Assembly: GCA_016874715.1 (NCBI GenBank)
Contig: VGTK01000013.1
Coordinates: 1-54,989 of the forward strand
DNA: 54,989 nucleotides
Direction: 5' to 3'
Source of the DNA: Deltaproteobacteria bacterium
Lineage (GTDB): Bacteria; Desulfobacterota; Binatia; UBA12015
In this document: positions 1 to 11,461 of the stretch, one piece after another
Numbering within the stretch: the stretch's first letter is position 1
Layout of the letters: every line of letters begins with the position of its first letter
Position numbers and translations under genes: made by a program
Notes under the pieces: model-generated
What the model was told of the DNA's origin: nothing
The model's input: the letters and a program-made list of their open reading frames with translations, nothing else
Databases searched by the model: none

Positions 1-428
1 CGCGAGCCGGCGCGCCGCCCGCGGCGGCGCCGCAGCTCGCCTACGAGCTCGATCCCGCGGCCCTCGAGCGCGTCGAGGTCCGGCGCGGCGACCGGACCGT
101 CGTCCTCGAGCAGGGCGACGGAGGCTGGAAGGTCACCGCGCCGACCGACCGCGTCATCCCGCCCGGCCTCGTGCAGGCGTTCGTCGCGCAGCTCGTCGAC
201 AGCGGCCACGGCGAGCGCATCGCGGACAGCCCGGACGACCCGGTGTTCGGCTTCGCGACCCCGATCGCGCGCATCGACGTGCTGAGCCGCGGTGGCGGAC
301 GCCTGACCCTGACGCTCGGCGCGCGTACCCCGGCGGGCACGGCGGTCTACGCGCTGGAGCAGCCGGGCGGGCGCGTCGTCTCGGTGGGCCTCAACCTGCT
401 GTACTACGTCGACCTGCTGATGGGCTGA
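1..428 (+). CDS. DUF4340 domain protein, C-terminal fragment (5' end outside window)
   Basis: Open reading frame entering from the left edge and ending at TGA 426-428. The visible 141 residues follow the DUF4340 pattern: a hydrophobic-basic strand, a W-K-V-T-A-P segment, a helix ending in a short loop, then F-G-F-A-T-P before two beta-rich strands. In this family such proteins are usually membrane-anchored and sit directly downstream of GldG-type ABC transporter subunits linked to gliding or envelope functions. The upstream partners are outside the window, so that context is only inferred. No start codon can be assigned. The internal GTG at 171 is not a credible start because the domain continues upstream of it. 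Confidence 0.75.
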   Translation, partial: RAGAPPAAAPQLAYELDPAALERVEVRRGDRTVVLEQGDGGWKVTAPTDRVIPPGLVQAFVAQLVDSGHGERIADSPDDPVFGFATPIARIDVLSRGGGRLTLTLGARTPAGTAVYALEQPGGRVVSVGLNLLYYVDLLMG

Positions 429-476
429 GCACCAGCCCCGCCCCCGTCGCCAACCCGGCACGACCGCGGTGCGTCG

Positions 477-503
477 TTGACTCGCGCGCTTTCAGCATAG
501 TAC
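477..503 (+). promoter_or_regulatory. possible sigma70-like promoter upstream of acyl-CoA dehydrogenase
   Basis: TTGACT at 477-482 followed after 15 bp by TAGTAC (498-503), about 110 bp upstream of the acyl-CoA dehydrogenase start. The spacer is shorter than the usual 17 bp, so this is only a weak candidate. Confidence 0.22.
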
Positions 504-613
504 GCCCGTCGGGTTCCGCCGCGACCATCACGGCGCGGCAGGAAGGAACGGATTCCGGGAGGCGACCCAGACGGGGGTGGCACGGCTCCGGCGAAAGGGC
601 AGGATACAGGGAA

Positions 614-1747
614 ATGGACTTCGGCTTCAGCGAGGATCAGGAGCTGCTCCGTCAGTCGGCGAAGGACTTTCTCGCCAAGGAATGTCCGATGACGCTCGTC
701 CGCAAGATGATGGACGACGAGTCGGGGCACTCGCCCGAGCTGTGGAAGAAGATGGCCGAGCTCGGCTGGCAGGGGCTCATCCTGCCCGAGGAGTACGGCG
801 GCTCCGGCCTGAACTTCGTCGACCTGGTGGTCATCCTCGAGGAGATGGGCCGCGCCGTGGTGCCGGGTCCATTCCTCTCGACCGCGGTGTACGCGTCGGT
901 CGCGCTGATCGACGCGGGTAGCGCCGAGCTGAAGAAGAGGTACCTGCCGCGCATCGCCACCGGCGACCTGATCGCGACGGTCGCGGTCCTCGAGCCGTCT
1001 GGCCGCTGGGATGCGGACGGCGTCGCCGCGACGGCCACCGCGGACGGCGGCGGCTACCGTCTCGACGGCACCAAGCTGTTCGTCCCCGACGGCCACATCG
1101 CCGAGCTGATCATCGTCGCGGCGCGCAGGCCCGGCACGACCGGTGCCGATGGCGTGTCGCTCTTCTGCGTCGACGCGAGTGCGGCGGGCGTAAAGCGCAC
1201 GGCGCTGAAGACCATGGACCAGACGCGCAAGCTCGCCGAAGTCGTCCTCACCGACGTGAAGGTGGGCAAGGACGCGCTGGTCGGCAAGGAAGGCGAGGGC
1301 TGGAAGACGATCGAGCGCACGTCGGACCGGGGGAAAGTGGCGCTCTGCGCCGAAGCCTGCGGCGGCGCGCAGCAGGTGCTCGACATGTCGGTCGCCTACG
1401 CCAAGGTCCGCGAGCAGTTCGGCAAGCCGATCGGCTCGTTCCAGGCGATCCAGCACAAGTGCGCCAACATGATGGTGCAGGTCGAGAGCTCGAAGTCGGC
1501 GACGTACTACGCGGCCTGGGCGGTCGCGAACGACGTGCCCGAGGCGCCGCTCGCCGCCGCCATGGCGAAGGCCTACTGCTCGGACGCGTACCGCGTCGTC
1601 GCCGGCGAGGGCATCCAGATCCACGGCGGCATCGGCTTCACGTGGGAGCACGACATGCACATCTTCTTCAAGCGCGCGAAGAGCTCCGAGGTGACCTTCG
1701 GCGACGCGACCTGGAACCGCGAGATCGTCGCGACGCACATCCTCTGA
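614..1747 (+). CDS. acyl-CoA dehydrogenase family protein
   Basis: 377 residues, normal length for a FadE-type flavoprotein that oxidises an acyl-CoA thioester to the 2,3-enoyl-CoA with FAD. The N-terminal helical domain starts MDFGFSEDQ. It is followed by the L-P-E-E-Y-G-G-S-G motif, a middle beta domain, and the C-terminal helical domain with VREQFGKPIGSFQAIQH and IQIHGGIGFTWEHD. Where many family members carry the catalytic Glu of a Y-E-G motif, this protein reads F-G-D, as in several actinobacterial FadE proteins acting on bulky or steroid side-chain substrates. The catalytic base therefore cannot be assigned by eye. The substrate is unknown. The next gene on the same strand is 1.8 kb away, so it is probably monocistronic. 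Confidence 0.9.
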   Translation: MDFGFSEDQELLRQSAKDFLAKECPMTLVRKMMDDESGHSPELWKKMAELGWQGLILPEEYGGSGLNFVDLVVILEEMGRAVVPGPFLSTAVYASVALIDAGSAELKKRYLPRIATGDLIATVAVLEPSGRWDADGVAATATADGGGYRLDGTKLFVPDGHIAELIIVAARRPGTTGADGVSLFCVDASAAGVKRTALKTMDQTRKLAEVVLTDVKVGKDALVGKEGEGWKTIERTSDRGKVALCAEACGGAQQVLDMSVAYAKVREQFGKPIGSFQAIQHKCANMMVQVESSKSATYYAAWAVANDVPEAPLAAAMAKAYCSDAYRVVAGEGIQIHGGIGFTWEHDMHIFFKRAKSSEVTFGDATWNREIVATHIL

Positions 1748-1868
1748 GGGAACGCGCCGCCCGCGCTGACGTCACCGCAGCCGACGACGCGCCGCCGGGC
1801 GTCGCTGCAGAGGACCCGTGGAGGCCCCGCCGCAGGACGCCCGGCGCGCGCCGCCGCGCGCGGGGTTT

Positions 1869-3076
1869 TCAGGGCTGCGGCGGAGCTCCGAACCGTGCGA
1901 CGACGGTGCGCGCGCGGCCCATGCGCAACGTGCAGCGGTCTGTGGTCTCACCCCGGCAGGCGGGTCCGGACCAGCCGCCGAAGGTCGCTCCCGGTGCCGG
2001 CGTCGCCGTCAGCACGACGTCCTGTCCCGCCGGGAACGACTGCCGGCACCGGCCCGGTCCCGTGCAGAGCAGACCGGCGGGCGCACTCGTCACCGATCCG
2101 GCGCCGCGCCCAAGCAGCACGACGGTGAGCGTCTTCGGCCGGTCCTGCGGGCGTCGGCTCACCGCCCAGCTCGACTCTCCGGCGCTTCCGACCTGCGTGA
2201 TGCGCAGCGCCTCGGTTGCGCCCAGCGCGCGCTCGACACCCACGCCCGCAGGCATCGCGGGCACCGCGGGGGCGGGCATGACGTACAGGTCCGTGCCGGT
2301 GGGGGACGCGCGGTTGAACAGGATCGACGTGCCGTCGGGCGACCACGACGGGAACATCTCGTCCGTGTCGGCCGCCGTGCTCACGTTCTCGAGCGAGCTG
2401 CCGTCGCGGCTCGCCACCCGGATCTGCCAGGGCTGGCAGCACGACGGGTCCTGGCTCTGGCTCATGAAGACCAGGCGTGAGCCGTCCGGCGACCAGGCAG
2501 GGGCTCGATCCTCCTCGAGCGTCGCGGCGCGCCGGCTGCCCCGACGCTGATCACCTGCTCGCCGGTACCGTCCGGGTTGATCGTCACGATCTCGTACTGG
2601 GCGGCGGCGACGGGCTCGCCCGTGATCGGATCCTCCATCGTCTCCTCGCGGACGGCAGGGAAGGCGAGCTCGGCGCCGTCGGGCGACCAGGTCGGCTCGA
2701 GCTGACAGGCGTAGGTCCCGGGCTGATCGCGGTAGGTCACCTGCATCTTGCCGGTGCCGTTCGCGTTCATCACCCAGAGGTTGGTGTTGCACGCGCCGAG
2801 GTCGCTCGTGAACGCGATGCGAGCGCCGTCCGGCGACCACGACGGGTCGCCCTCGTCGAGCTCCGGGCTCTCGGTCAGGTTCCGCGGCGGCGTCGCCGGG
2901 TCGCGCGGGTCGACGACCCAGATGTCGCACGTCGTCCGACCGAACGAGCCGACGTCGTCGCAGGCGGCATGGGCGACCAGCCCGTTCGGTCCCGTCGCCG
3001 CGGATGCGGTTCCGGCGAATCCGACGAGTGCACAGGGAAGCACGAGTTGGGAGGGCAGGAGACGTTGGCGAATCAT
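1869..3076 (-). pseudogene. secreted PD40/WD40-like beta-propeller protein with InlB-type C-terminal repeat, frameshifted
   Basis: Two minus-strand frames together make one protein. The upstream frame begins at ATG 3076 with a signal peptide (cleavage near GTASA-A) and carries PD40 repeats (DPSWSPDGARIAFTSD, EPTWSPDGAELAF). It loses homology after ISVGAAGAPRR. The downstream frame picks up at about 2525 with ATLEEDRAPAWSPDGSRL and continues through FPSWSPDGTSILFNR to a C-terminal Cys-containing module (ATPAPGATFGGWSGPAC) typical of divergent InlB B-repeats, stopping at TGA 1871-1869. One base appears to be missing between 2526 and 2540, in a GCGCGCCGCG run. The intact product would be an exported TolB-like propeller of about 402 residues. 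Whether the lesion is real or a sequencing error cannot be decided here. Confidence 0.85.
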
Positions 3077-3581
3077 CGAGGCAGCCTTTCGTCGCGAGAC
3101 ATCGCGACGGGCCACCGCAAGCCGGATGCCATGTGGCTCTCCGCCCGCATCTCGGGCGTTTCGCGGAGCGTTCGAGCGATCGTCGTGGCCACGAGACTGC
3201 GCGCGCGTGATTTCACGAGCGCGGCGGGCGCGCGTGGGGCAAACCTCCCAGGCGCGGTGCGCCGACACGACATCCGGCCGACCACGGGCGTTCGCGCCAG
3301 CGCACACCGAAGAGTTCGCCGTGCGCGCGGCCGGCACGCAACCACCCGCGACGTCCGAAGAGGACGGGTAGCGCAAGGAGTCGCTTCCTCTGCCCCGGAG
3401 GATGGCGACACGCGGACTCGGACCCGTTCCGTCACCGATGTCCCCTGACGAGCGCCGGCGCCCTGCGCCGGGTCGGCCGCGGTCGTGGGGGCCCTCGCGG
3501 CACTCGCGGGCGCGCCCTGCTTGACCGGGTGCGCGCTCTTCGTGAGAGTGCCCTGATGGCCGGGAATCACGAGGGAGCCCC
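3077..3581. other. intergenic region, no gene recognised
   Basis: About 505 bp between the divergently transcribed propeller gene and acetyl-CoA synthetase, so promoters for both should lie here. Open frames in this stretch are Arg/Ala/Pro-rich and show no recognisable protein pattern. No tRNA or convincing hairpin was seen. A GAGGG Shine-Dalgarno lies just before the ATG at 3582. Confidence 0.6.
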
Positions 3582-5531
<1,950 letters not shown>

Positions 5532-5543
<12 letters not shown>

Positions 5544-5635
5544 GTGCGTGCCGGGCCGCCGCGTCCGCACACGGCGGCCCGACTCGGACGAGTAGGTGCG
5601 TGCCGGGCCGCCGCGTCCGCACACGGCGGCCCGAC
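5532..5635. repeat. perfect 52-bp tandem duplication at the acsA 3' end
   Basis: Unit 1 is 5532-5583 and unit 2 is 5584-5635, identical base for base. Each contains the last acsA codons (S-D-E-stop) followed by a GC-rich inverted repeat, so the gene terminus and its hairpin have been copied in tandem. The first three bases of a third copy (TCG) follow at 5636. Confidence 0.95.
5552..5633 (+). terminator. two tandem terminator-like hairpins after acsA
   Basis: Each 52-bp unit holds a perfect 10-bp inverted repeat CGGGCCGCCG / CGGCGGCCCG around a 10-nt loop (5552-5581 and 5604-5633). There is no U tract, so these would be L-shaped or factor-assisted terminators, or 3'-end stabilisers. They sit between convergent genes, and the symmetry allows action on both strands. 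Confidence 0.55.
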
Positions 5636-5829
5636 TCGCGGTTCCCTCGCGGCTGCGGTTCCTTTGCGCCGGCGGCCCGTGCGGCGGCGGCGCCTGCGCC
5701 TGCGCGACGCCCCGCTCCGGCGGTGCTCTTGCATCGTCAGCCTTCGCGCCGCCTCCGGACGCGGTGCCCGCGGCGTTCGAAGGGCGCGACGAGCTGACGA
5801 CGCGGTCCGCGGCGCCGCAGGTCGTCGCG

Positions 5830-7503
5830 TCAGCTCGAGAACAGCACCGGCGCGATCGCCTTCAGCACGAGGATCGCGCGCACGCCCTCGAAGAGGGGAA
5901 GAACCTTCGCGTCGATCACCAGGCGCGAGATCGGGTACTCCTCCGCATAGCCCCAGCCGCCGTGCAGCCACTGCGCGCGCTCGGTGATCTGGTTGGCCAC
6001 GTCGCAGGCGAGGAACTTGGCCATGGCGGGCATCAGGCCGTCGCGCTTCGACGGCTTCTCGACGGTGTCGAGGCGCTCGGCGGCCGCGTGGGCGAAGGAG
6101 CGGCATGCCTGGATCTGCGCTGCCATCGTGCCGATGTGGGCCCTGGTGAGGCCGTACTCGGCGATCGGACGGCCGAACTGCTTGCGCTCGAGTGCGTAGG
6201 CCGCCGCGAGCTCGAGCGCGCGCTGCGCGACGCCGGTCGCGCGGCCGGCGGTCTGGAGGCGTCCGCCGTTCATGCCGGCGAGCTGGTAGCGCATGCCGTT
6301 GCCCCGGCCGCCTTCGCCGCCGATGAGGTTCCCTGCGGGCACGAAGTAGTTCTCGAACTGCATCGTGAAGCTGTGCATGCCGCGGTAGCCGATGGTCCGG
6401 TCGGCCTTGCCCTGGAGCGTGCCGCCCGACGGCTGTCGCATGACGAACTCGTGCCCGGGGAAGCTGTCCTTCGGCACGATGAGCATCGACAGCCCGTCGC
6501 CGCCCGGCGTGTCCTCGGTGCGGGCGAGCAGCGAGATGACGTTCGCTCGGCCGGCGAAGGTACACCACGCCTTGGCGCCGGTGACGAACCAGCCGTCGAC
6601 GCCGTCCTGCTGGCCGCGCGTGGCGCGGCAGCTGACCGAGGCGACGTCGGAGCCGGCGTTGGGCTCGGTCATCGCGATCGCGACCAGCACCTCGCCGGCG
6701 GCGATCTTCGGCAGCCACTCGCTCTTCTGCTCCTCGGTGCCGCCGCGCAGCAGCGCGTTCGTGAGGATCTCGGGCCGCGTCGGCAGGCTCCCCGCGGCGC
6801 CGAGCGATGCCGCCGACAGGGTCTCCGTCGCGACCAGCATCGCGCGATTGCCGAGGCCGAAGCCGCCGAACTCCTCGGGGATGGCGATGCCGAGGAGACC
6901 CGCGTCGACGATGCCGGCGAGCGTCTCGGCGGGAATGTCGAGATCGCCATGGTGGATCGCGTGGGCGATCTCGGGGGTCACGTGCCGCTTCACGACCTCA
7001 CGGGCGGTGTCGCGGATCTGGCGCAGGCTGTCGTCCGGCAGCCAGGTCACGTCGCGCCCCTGCAGGTCGTCGAGGACCACCTGGCCGAGCCGTACCCGGG
7101 CGGTGGCGTCGCAGAGACGCTGGATGGCCGGGCGGGCCTCGTTCAGCCGGGACGCGGCGTCGCTCCCGCCGAAACGGCCTCCGAGATCGCACAGGACCCC
7201 CTTGTGCACGTCGGCCGCCACCGAGCCGGCGTAGAGCGCGGCCGCCTCCATGACAGGTCCGGCGGACTCGCCGGCCCCGATCACCGCACGTGCGTAGTCG
7301 AGCGAGCAGCGCGCCGCCCGGACGGCGGCCGCCATCTCGACGACGCGCTCCGTGAACGGCTGCTCCCAGCCGCTCGAGTCGCCGGAGGCCTTGCCGCCCT
7401 GGGTGAGCTCCCCAGCGGTCGCGATCACCGCCTCCATCGCCCCTTCGGCTGCGGCGAGGACCGCTGCCGCTGTCTGCTCCAACTCGCTCGTGTGCTCGGC
7501 CAT
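5830..7503 (-). CDS. acyl-CoA dehydrogenase with N-terminal helical extension
   Basis: 557 residues, about 150-170 longer at the N terminus than a minimal acyl-CoA dehydrogenase. The extension (residues 1-140) is Ala-rich and helical, with TERVVEMAAAVRAARCSLDYA. The core then shows IPEEFGGFGLG, AMTEPNAGSD (FAD/substrate loop), RKQFGRPIAEYGLTRAHIG, WLHGGWGYAEEYPISR and LFEGVRAI, where the Glu matches the catalytic base of medium-chain enzymes. The start is ATG 7503, with GAGAGGACGGAA upstream. The open frame continues far upstream, but that extension runs antisense to cysS and is low-complexity, so it was rejected. It is convergent with acsA. The substrate is unknown; related extended enzymes act on branched or aromatic acyl-CoAs. 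Confidence 0.92.
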   Translation of the reverse strand: MAEHTSELEQTAAAVLAAAEGAMEAVIATAGELTQGGKASGDSSGWEQPFTERVVEMAAAVRAARCSLDYARAVIGAGESAGPVMEAAALYAGSVAADVHKGVLCDLGGRFGGSDAASRLNEARPAIQRLCDATARVRLGQVVLDDLQGRDVTWLPDDSLRQIRDTAREVVKRHVTPEIAHAIHHGDLDIPAETLAGIVDAGLLGIAIPEEFGGFGLGNRAMLVATETLSAASLGAAGSLPTRPEILTNALLRGGTEEQKSEWLPKIAAGEVLVAIAMTEPNAGSDVASVSCRATRGQQDGVDGWFVTGAKAWCTFAGRANVISLLARTEDTPGGDGLSMLIVPKDSFPGHEFVMRQPSGGTLQGKADRTIGYRGMHSFTMQFENYFVPAGNLIGGEGGRGNGMRYQLAGMNGGRLQTAGRATGVAQRALELAAAYALERKQFGRPIAEYGLTRAHIGTMAAQIQACRSFAHAAAERLDTVEKPSKRDGLMPAMAKFLACDVANQITERAQWLHGGWGYAEEYPISRLVIDAKVLPLFEGVRAILVLKAIAPVLFSS

Positions 7504-7902
7504 TTCCGTCCTCTCGGTGGGCGCGGCGGAGGGATTCGGTCTGCTCCGCGTGTCGTTCGGGTGGGCCTTGAAGACGAGCCCGTCCCGCGTCTGCTGGCTA
7601 ACGGCCCATGGTTGCCGCCTGCAAGGAAACGCGCAAGTCTGACCCGGCGCACCGCCCGGACCGCGTCGCCGGCAAGCCGATCGTGATCGACGGCGACCGG
7701 ACGCGGTGCAGGGCGCCGGCCGCGTGTCGTCGTACGACGGTACCGGCGTCTGGACGCCGCGCGGCGTCGACACGCCGCCGGAATGCCCCTGAGGCCGTCG
7801 CGGGCGACGCCATGGCGGGTGGCCTGCAGCGGCGGCCAACGGCCCCAGGGGGCGGAGCGCGAACGTCTCGCCCGCGTGCGTGCGGCGTGGTAGCGAACCC
7901 GG
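7504..7902. other. divergent intergenic region, no gene recognised
   Basis: About 400 bp between the divergent acyl-CoA dehydrogenase and cysS genes. It should carry both promoters. A perfect 12-bp palindrome CGTCGTACGACG lies at 7728-7739 and could be an operator. No T-box-like element was recognised upstream of cysS. Confidence 0.5.
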
Positions 7903-9333
<1,431 letters not shown>

Positions 9334-9402
9334 GCGGACGCTCCGGTCTCGGAGGGAAACATCGAGCGCGCGACGCCAGCCGAGAATCCCGGGATCGGCG
9401 CG

Positions 9403-10824
9403 ATGCTCTTCGCGCGCGTAGCGGGCGTCGTGTTCGTGGCGGCCTGCGCCGCCGGCATGCTGTCGCTCGCGCGCGGCTACGTGGATCCGCACGACGGCTC
9501 CTGCATCGCCGTGCTCGCACGGAACCTCGGCGAGACAGGCCGGTACGGCTACGCCAGAGAGGGGCGCTTCGACCTGTGGCCGGTGGAGGCCACCACCGGT
9601 CCAACGCTGGTTCTGCCGATCGCGCTCGCCTACCGCATGGTCGGCCCGGGCCCGTACGTCGCCAACGTGACCTCCGCGCTGCTGGCGCTGCTGCTGCTCG
9701 CTGCGCTGTGGCACGCGATGCTGCCGAAGCTCACGTCGGTCGTGGCCGTGCTGTCGTCGCTGGTCGCGCTCGTGCTGGTCGTCGGCATCACCATCAAGCC
9801 CTCGGCGGCATGGGTGGTGCCGCGCGGCGAGGTCGTCGCCGGGTTGCTGCTGGTGCTCGCGACGCTCGTCGCGTTCGCTGACGGGAGCACTCCGGACAGA
9901 CCACGCCGGCTCGCGAGCGGGCTCCTGATCGGGCTCGGGCTGGCGAGCAAGCTGCTTCTGTTGCTGCCCGGCGCTGCGCTGCTCGCGGTGCTGCTGTGGC
10001 GCGACGTCCGGTCGGTCGGCTGGGTGCGTGCGCTCGCGGCCGCCGTCGTCCTCGCCGCCGCGGCGGCGCTCGTCCTTCTTGCGGTCGAGGTCGGGAAGCT
10101 CGCGTCGTTCGGGGACTGGGCTTCGTACGTCGCCCGGTGGCGGGAGTTCGTCGAGTTCTTCCGCGTGGCGGGCTCGGGCCTGCGCGATGGGCCGGGGGCG
10201 CTGTCGGAGCGCCGCACCCTCGCGTACCGATTCGGCGTCGTCGGCGAGAACCTCGGTGTGTTTGGAGCCGTGCTTGCCCTGGCGCTCCTGGTCTGGCCCG
10301 TGCTCGCCTGGCGGGCGCGGCGCGGCCGGCTGTCGTCGGACGGCTGGATCGCCCTTGCGCTGGGCGCGGAGACGCTGGCGGTCGCCGTCTGGTGGCTGTG
10401 GCGGGCGGACATTCCGTGGCTGCGCTACCTCTTCTTCGCTTGCTTCACGGCACCGCTGTTCGTGCACTTCGTCGTCCTCGAGGCGGGACACCACGGGACT
10501 CGCGGGGCGCGGCTCGCTCTGGGGGCGTGGATGGTGCTGCTGGCAGTGGCCTGGATCGCGTCGCCCGCCACGCCGAGCTGGCCGGGGCCGAGTGCCTCCT
10601 GGAGCGCGCGGGCCGACGCGGTGGTCGCTGCGGCGAACACCGTGCGCCGGATCGCGGAGGAGGACCCCGAGGCCCGCTTCTGGGGAGCCGGCTGGTGGCA
10701 GCACTGGGACGTGCAGAGCGTGTCGCCGCTCGCCCTCGGCAACGTGCTCGCCGACTCGGCGGCGGACGAGATGCGCGCGGGCCACGAGTACCTGTTGACC
10801 TCCGACTACTTCAACTGGGAGTAG
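9403..10824 (+). CDS. GT-C family membrane glycosyltransferase (PMT/GT39-like), ended by an in-frame amber codon
   Basis: 473 residues up to TAG 10822-10824. The N-terminal helix is followed by a periplasmic loop with DPHDGSC and ARNLGETGRYGY, then TTGPTLVLPIALAYR and 8-10 hydrophobic helices. This layout matches dolichyl-phosphate-mannose-type GT-C enzymes that transfer sugars from polyprenyl carriers on the outer face of the inner membrane. The frame continues after the TAG with protein-like sequence for 59 codons (see 10825-11004). No ATG, GTG or TTG exists between the cysS stop and ATG 9403, yet the best Shine-Dalgarno (GGAGG, 9351-9355) is five bases before an in-frame ATC at 9361. The true start may be that ATC or a miscalled ATG. 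Confidence 0.75.
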   Translation: MLFARVAGVVFVAACAAGMLSLARGYVDPHDGSCIAVLARNLGETGRYGYAREGRFDLWPVEATTGPTLVLPIALAYRMVGPGPYVANVTSALLALLLLAALWHAMLPKLTSVVAVLSSLVALVLVVGITIKPSAAWVVPRGEVVAGLLLVLATLVAFADGSTPDRPRRLASGLLIGLGLASKLLLLLPGAALLAVLLWRDVRSVGWVRALAAAVVLAAAAALVLLAVEVGKLASFGDWASYVARWREFVEFFRVAGSGLRDGPGALSERRTLAYRFGVVGENLGVFGAVLALALLVWPVLAWRARRGRLSSDGWIALALGAETLAVAVWWLWRADIPWLRYLFFACFTAPLFVHFVVLEAGHHGTRGARLALGAWMVLLAVAWIASPATPSWPGPSASWSARADAVVAAANTVRRIAEEDPEARFWGAGWWQHWDVQSVSPLALGNVLADSAADEMRAGHEYLLTSDYFNWE

Positions 10825-11004
10825 GATCCCCGGCTGCTCGCGTTGGTGGAGGCGCACCGTGGACAGGTGGCGTACCGCAACGCGTACTTCACCATCTACC
10901 GCCTGCACCCAGGGCTCGCGCGCAAGGCCCTGCGCGAGTCGGGGCGGCTGCCCGCGACGTCGGCGGCGCCGTGGCGAGACGCTGCGGCCCTCGCGACCGA
11001 GTGA
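10825..11004 (+). other. in-frame continuation of the glycosyltransferase beyond the amber codon
   Basis: Immediately after TAG the same frame stays open for 59 codons to TGA 11002-11004. It encodes VEAHRGQVAYRNAYFTIYRL, a pattern common at the periplasmic C terminus of GT-C glycosyltransferases, where a catalytic-module end reads G-x-V-x-Y-R-N-x-x-x-T-I-Y-R-L. The intact product would be 533 residues. A substitution to TAG (for example from GAG, CAG or TGG) or a base-call error is the simplest explanation. Confidence 0.75.
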
Positions 11005-11461
11005 TCGCGCCGGCCGCACCGGCGAGAGCCGCCGACCTCCGGCGAGGCGGAGATCTCGACGAGGCGGAGTGCACGGACAGGCGTTGCCGGGAGAGGCACA
11101 GGCGAGCGGTCGTAGCAGGCAGCTCGCGATCTCGCGGACGCGCCGCGCGACGGTGGCGACGACGGCGGTACGGCCACGAGCCCGCTCACCAGGCCGACCA
11201 CCGCGGCGACCACGAGCACGCGCCTCGCCGACAGCGCGCGCACGATCGGGGGCTCGGGCATTCTGTCACGAGGTGTTCGTGTGGCGCGGGGAAACCGTCG
11301 ATTCTTCGGGCGACGACGGCTCTTCGGCACGGGTCCGGCCCCGGTCGTCTCCTGTCAACGAGCCGGGGCCCGTCGTGGCGAAGGACCCGATGCGCCGGGT
11401 CGTGGCGCGGCCGATCGCCCGGTCGAATTGCGGTGTGAGATCAGGTAGGTCGGCCCCCGGC
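11005..11461. other. intergenic region with one hairpin; possible unassigned short minus-strand frame
   Basis: About 457 bp between the glycosyltransferase tail and the TPR membrane protein. An 8-bp perfect inverted repeat GGCCCCGG / CCGGGGCC lies at 11337-11370 and could be a terminator or structured leader. On the minus strand, ATG 11262 opens a frame with one hydrophobic stretch (VLVVAAVVGLVSGLVAV) preceded by basic residues, but the rest is low-complexity and no Shine-Dalgarno is visible. I do not call it a gene. Confidence 0.4.

Noticed and set aside
10896..11262. Minus-strand short frame with one hydrophobic stretch
   Set aside because: No Shine-Dalgarno, low-complexity tail, and overlap with the better-supported glycosyltransferase continuation.
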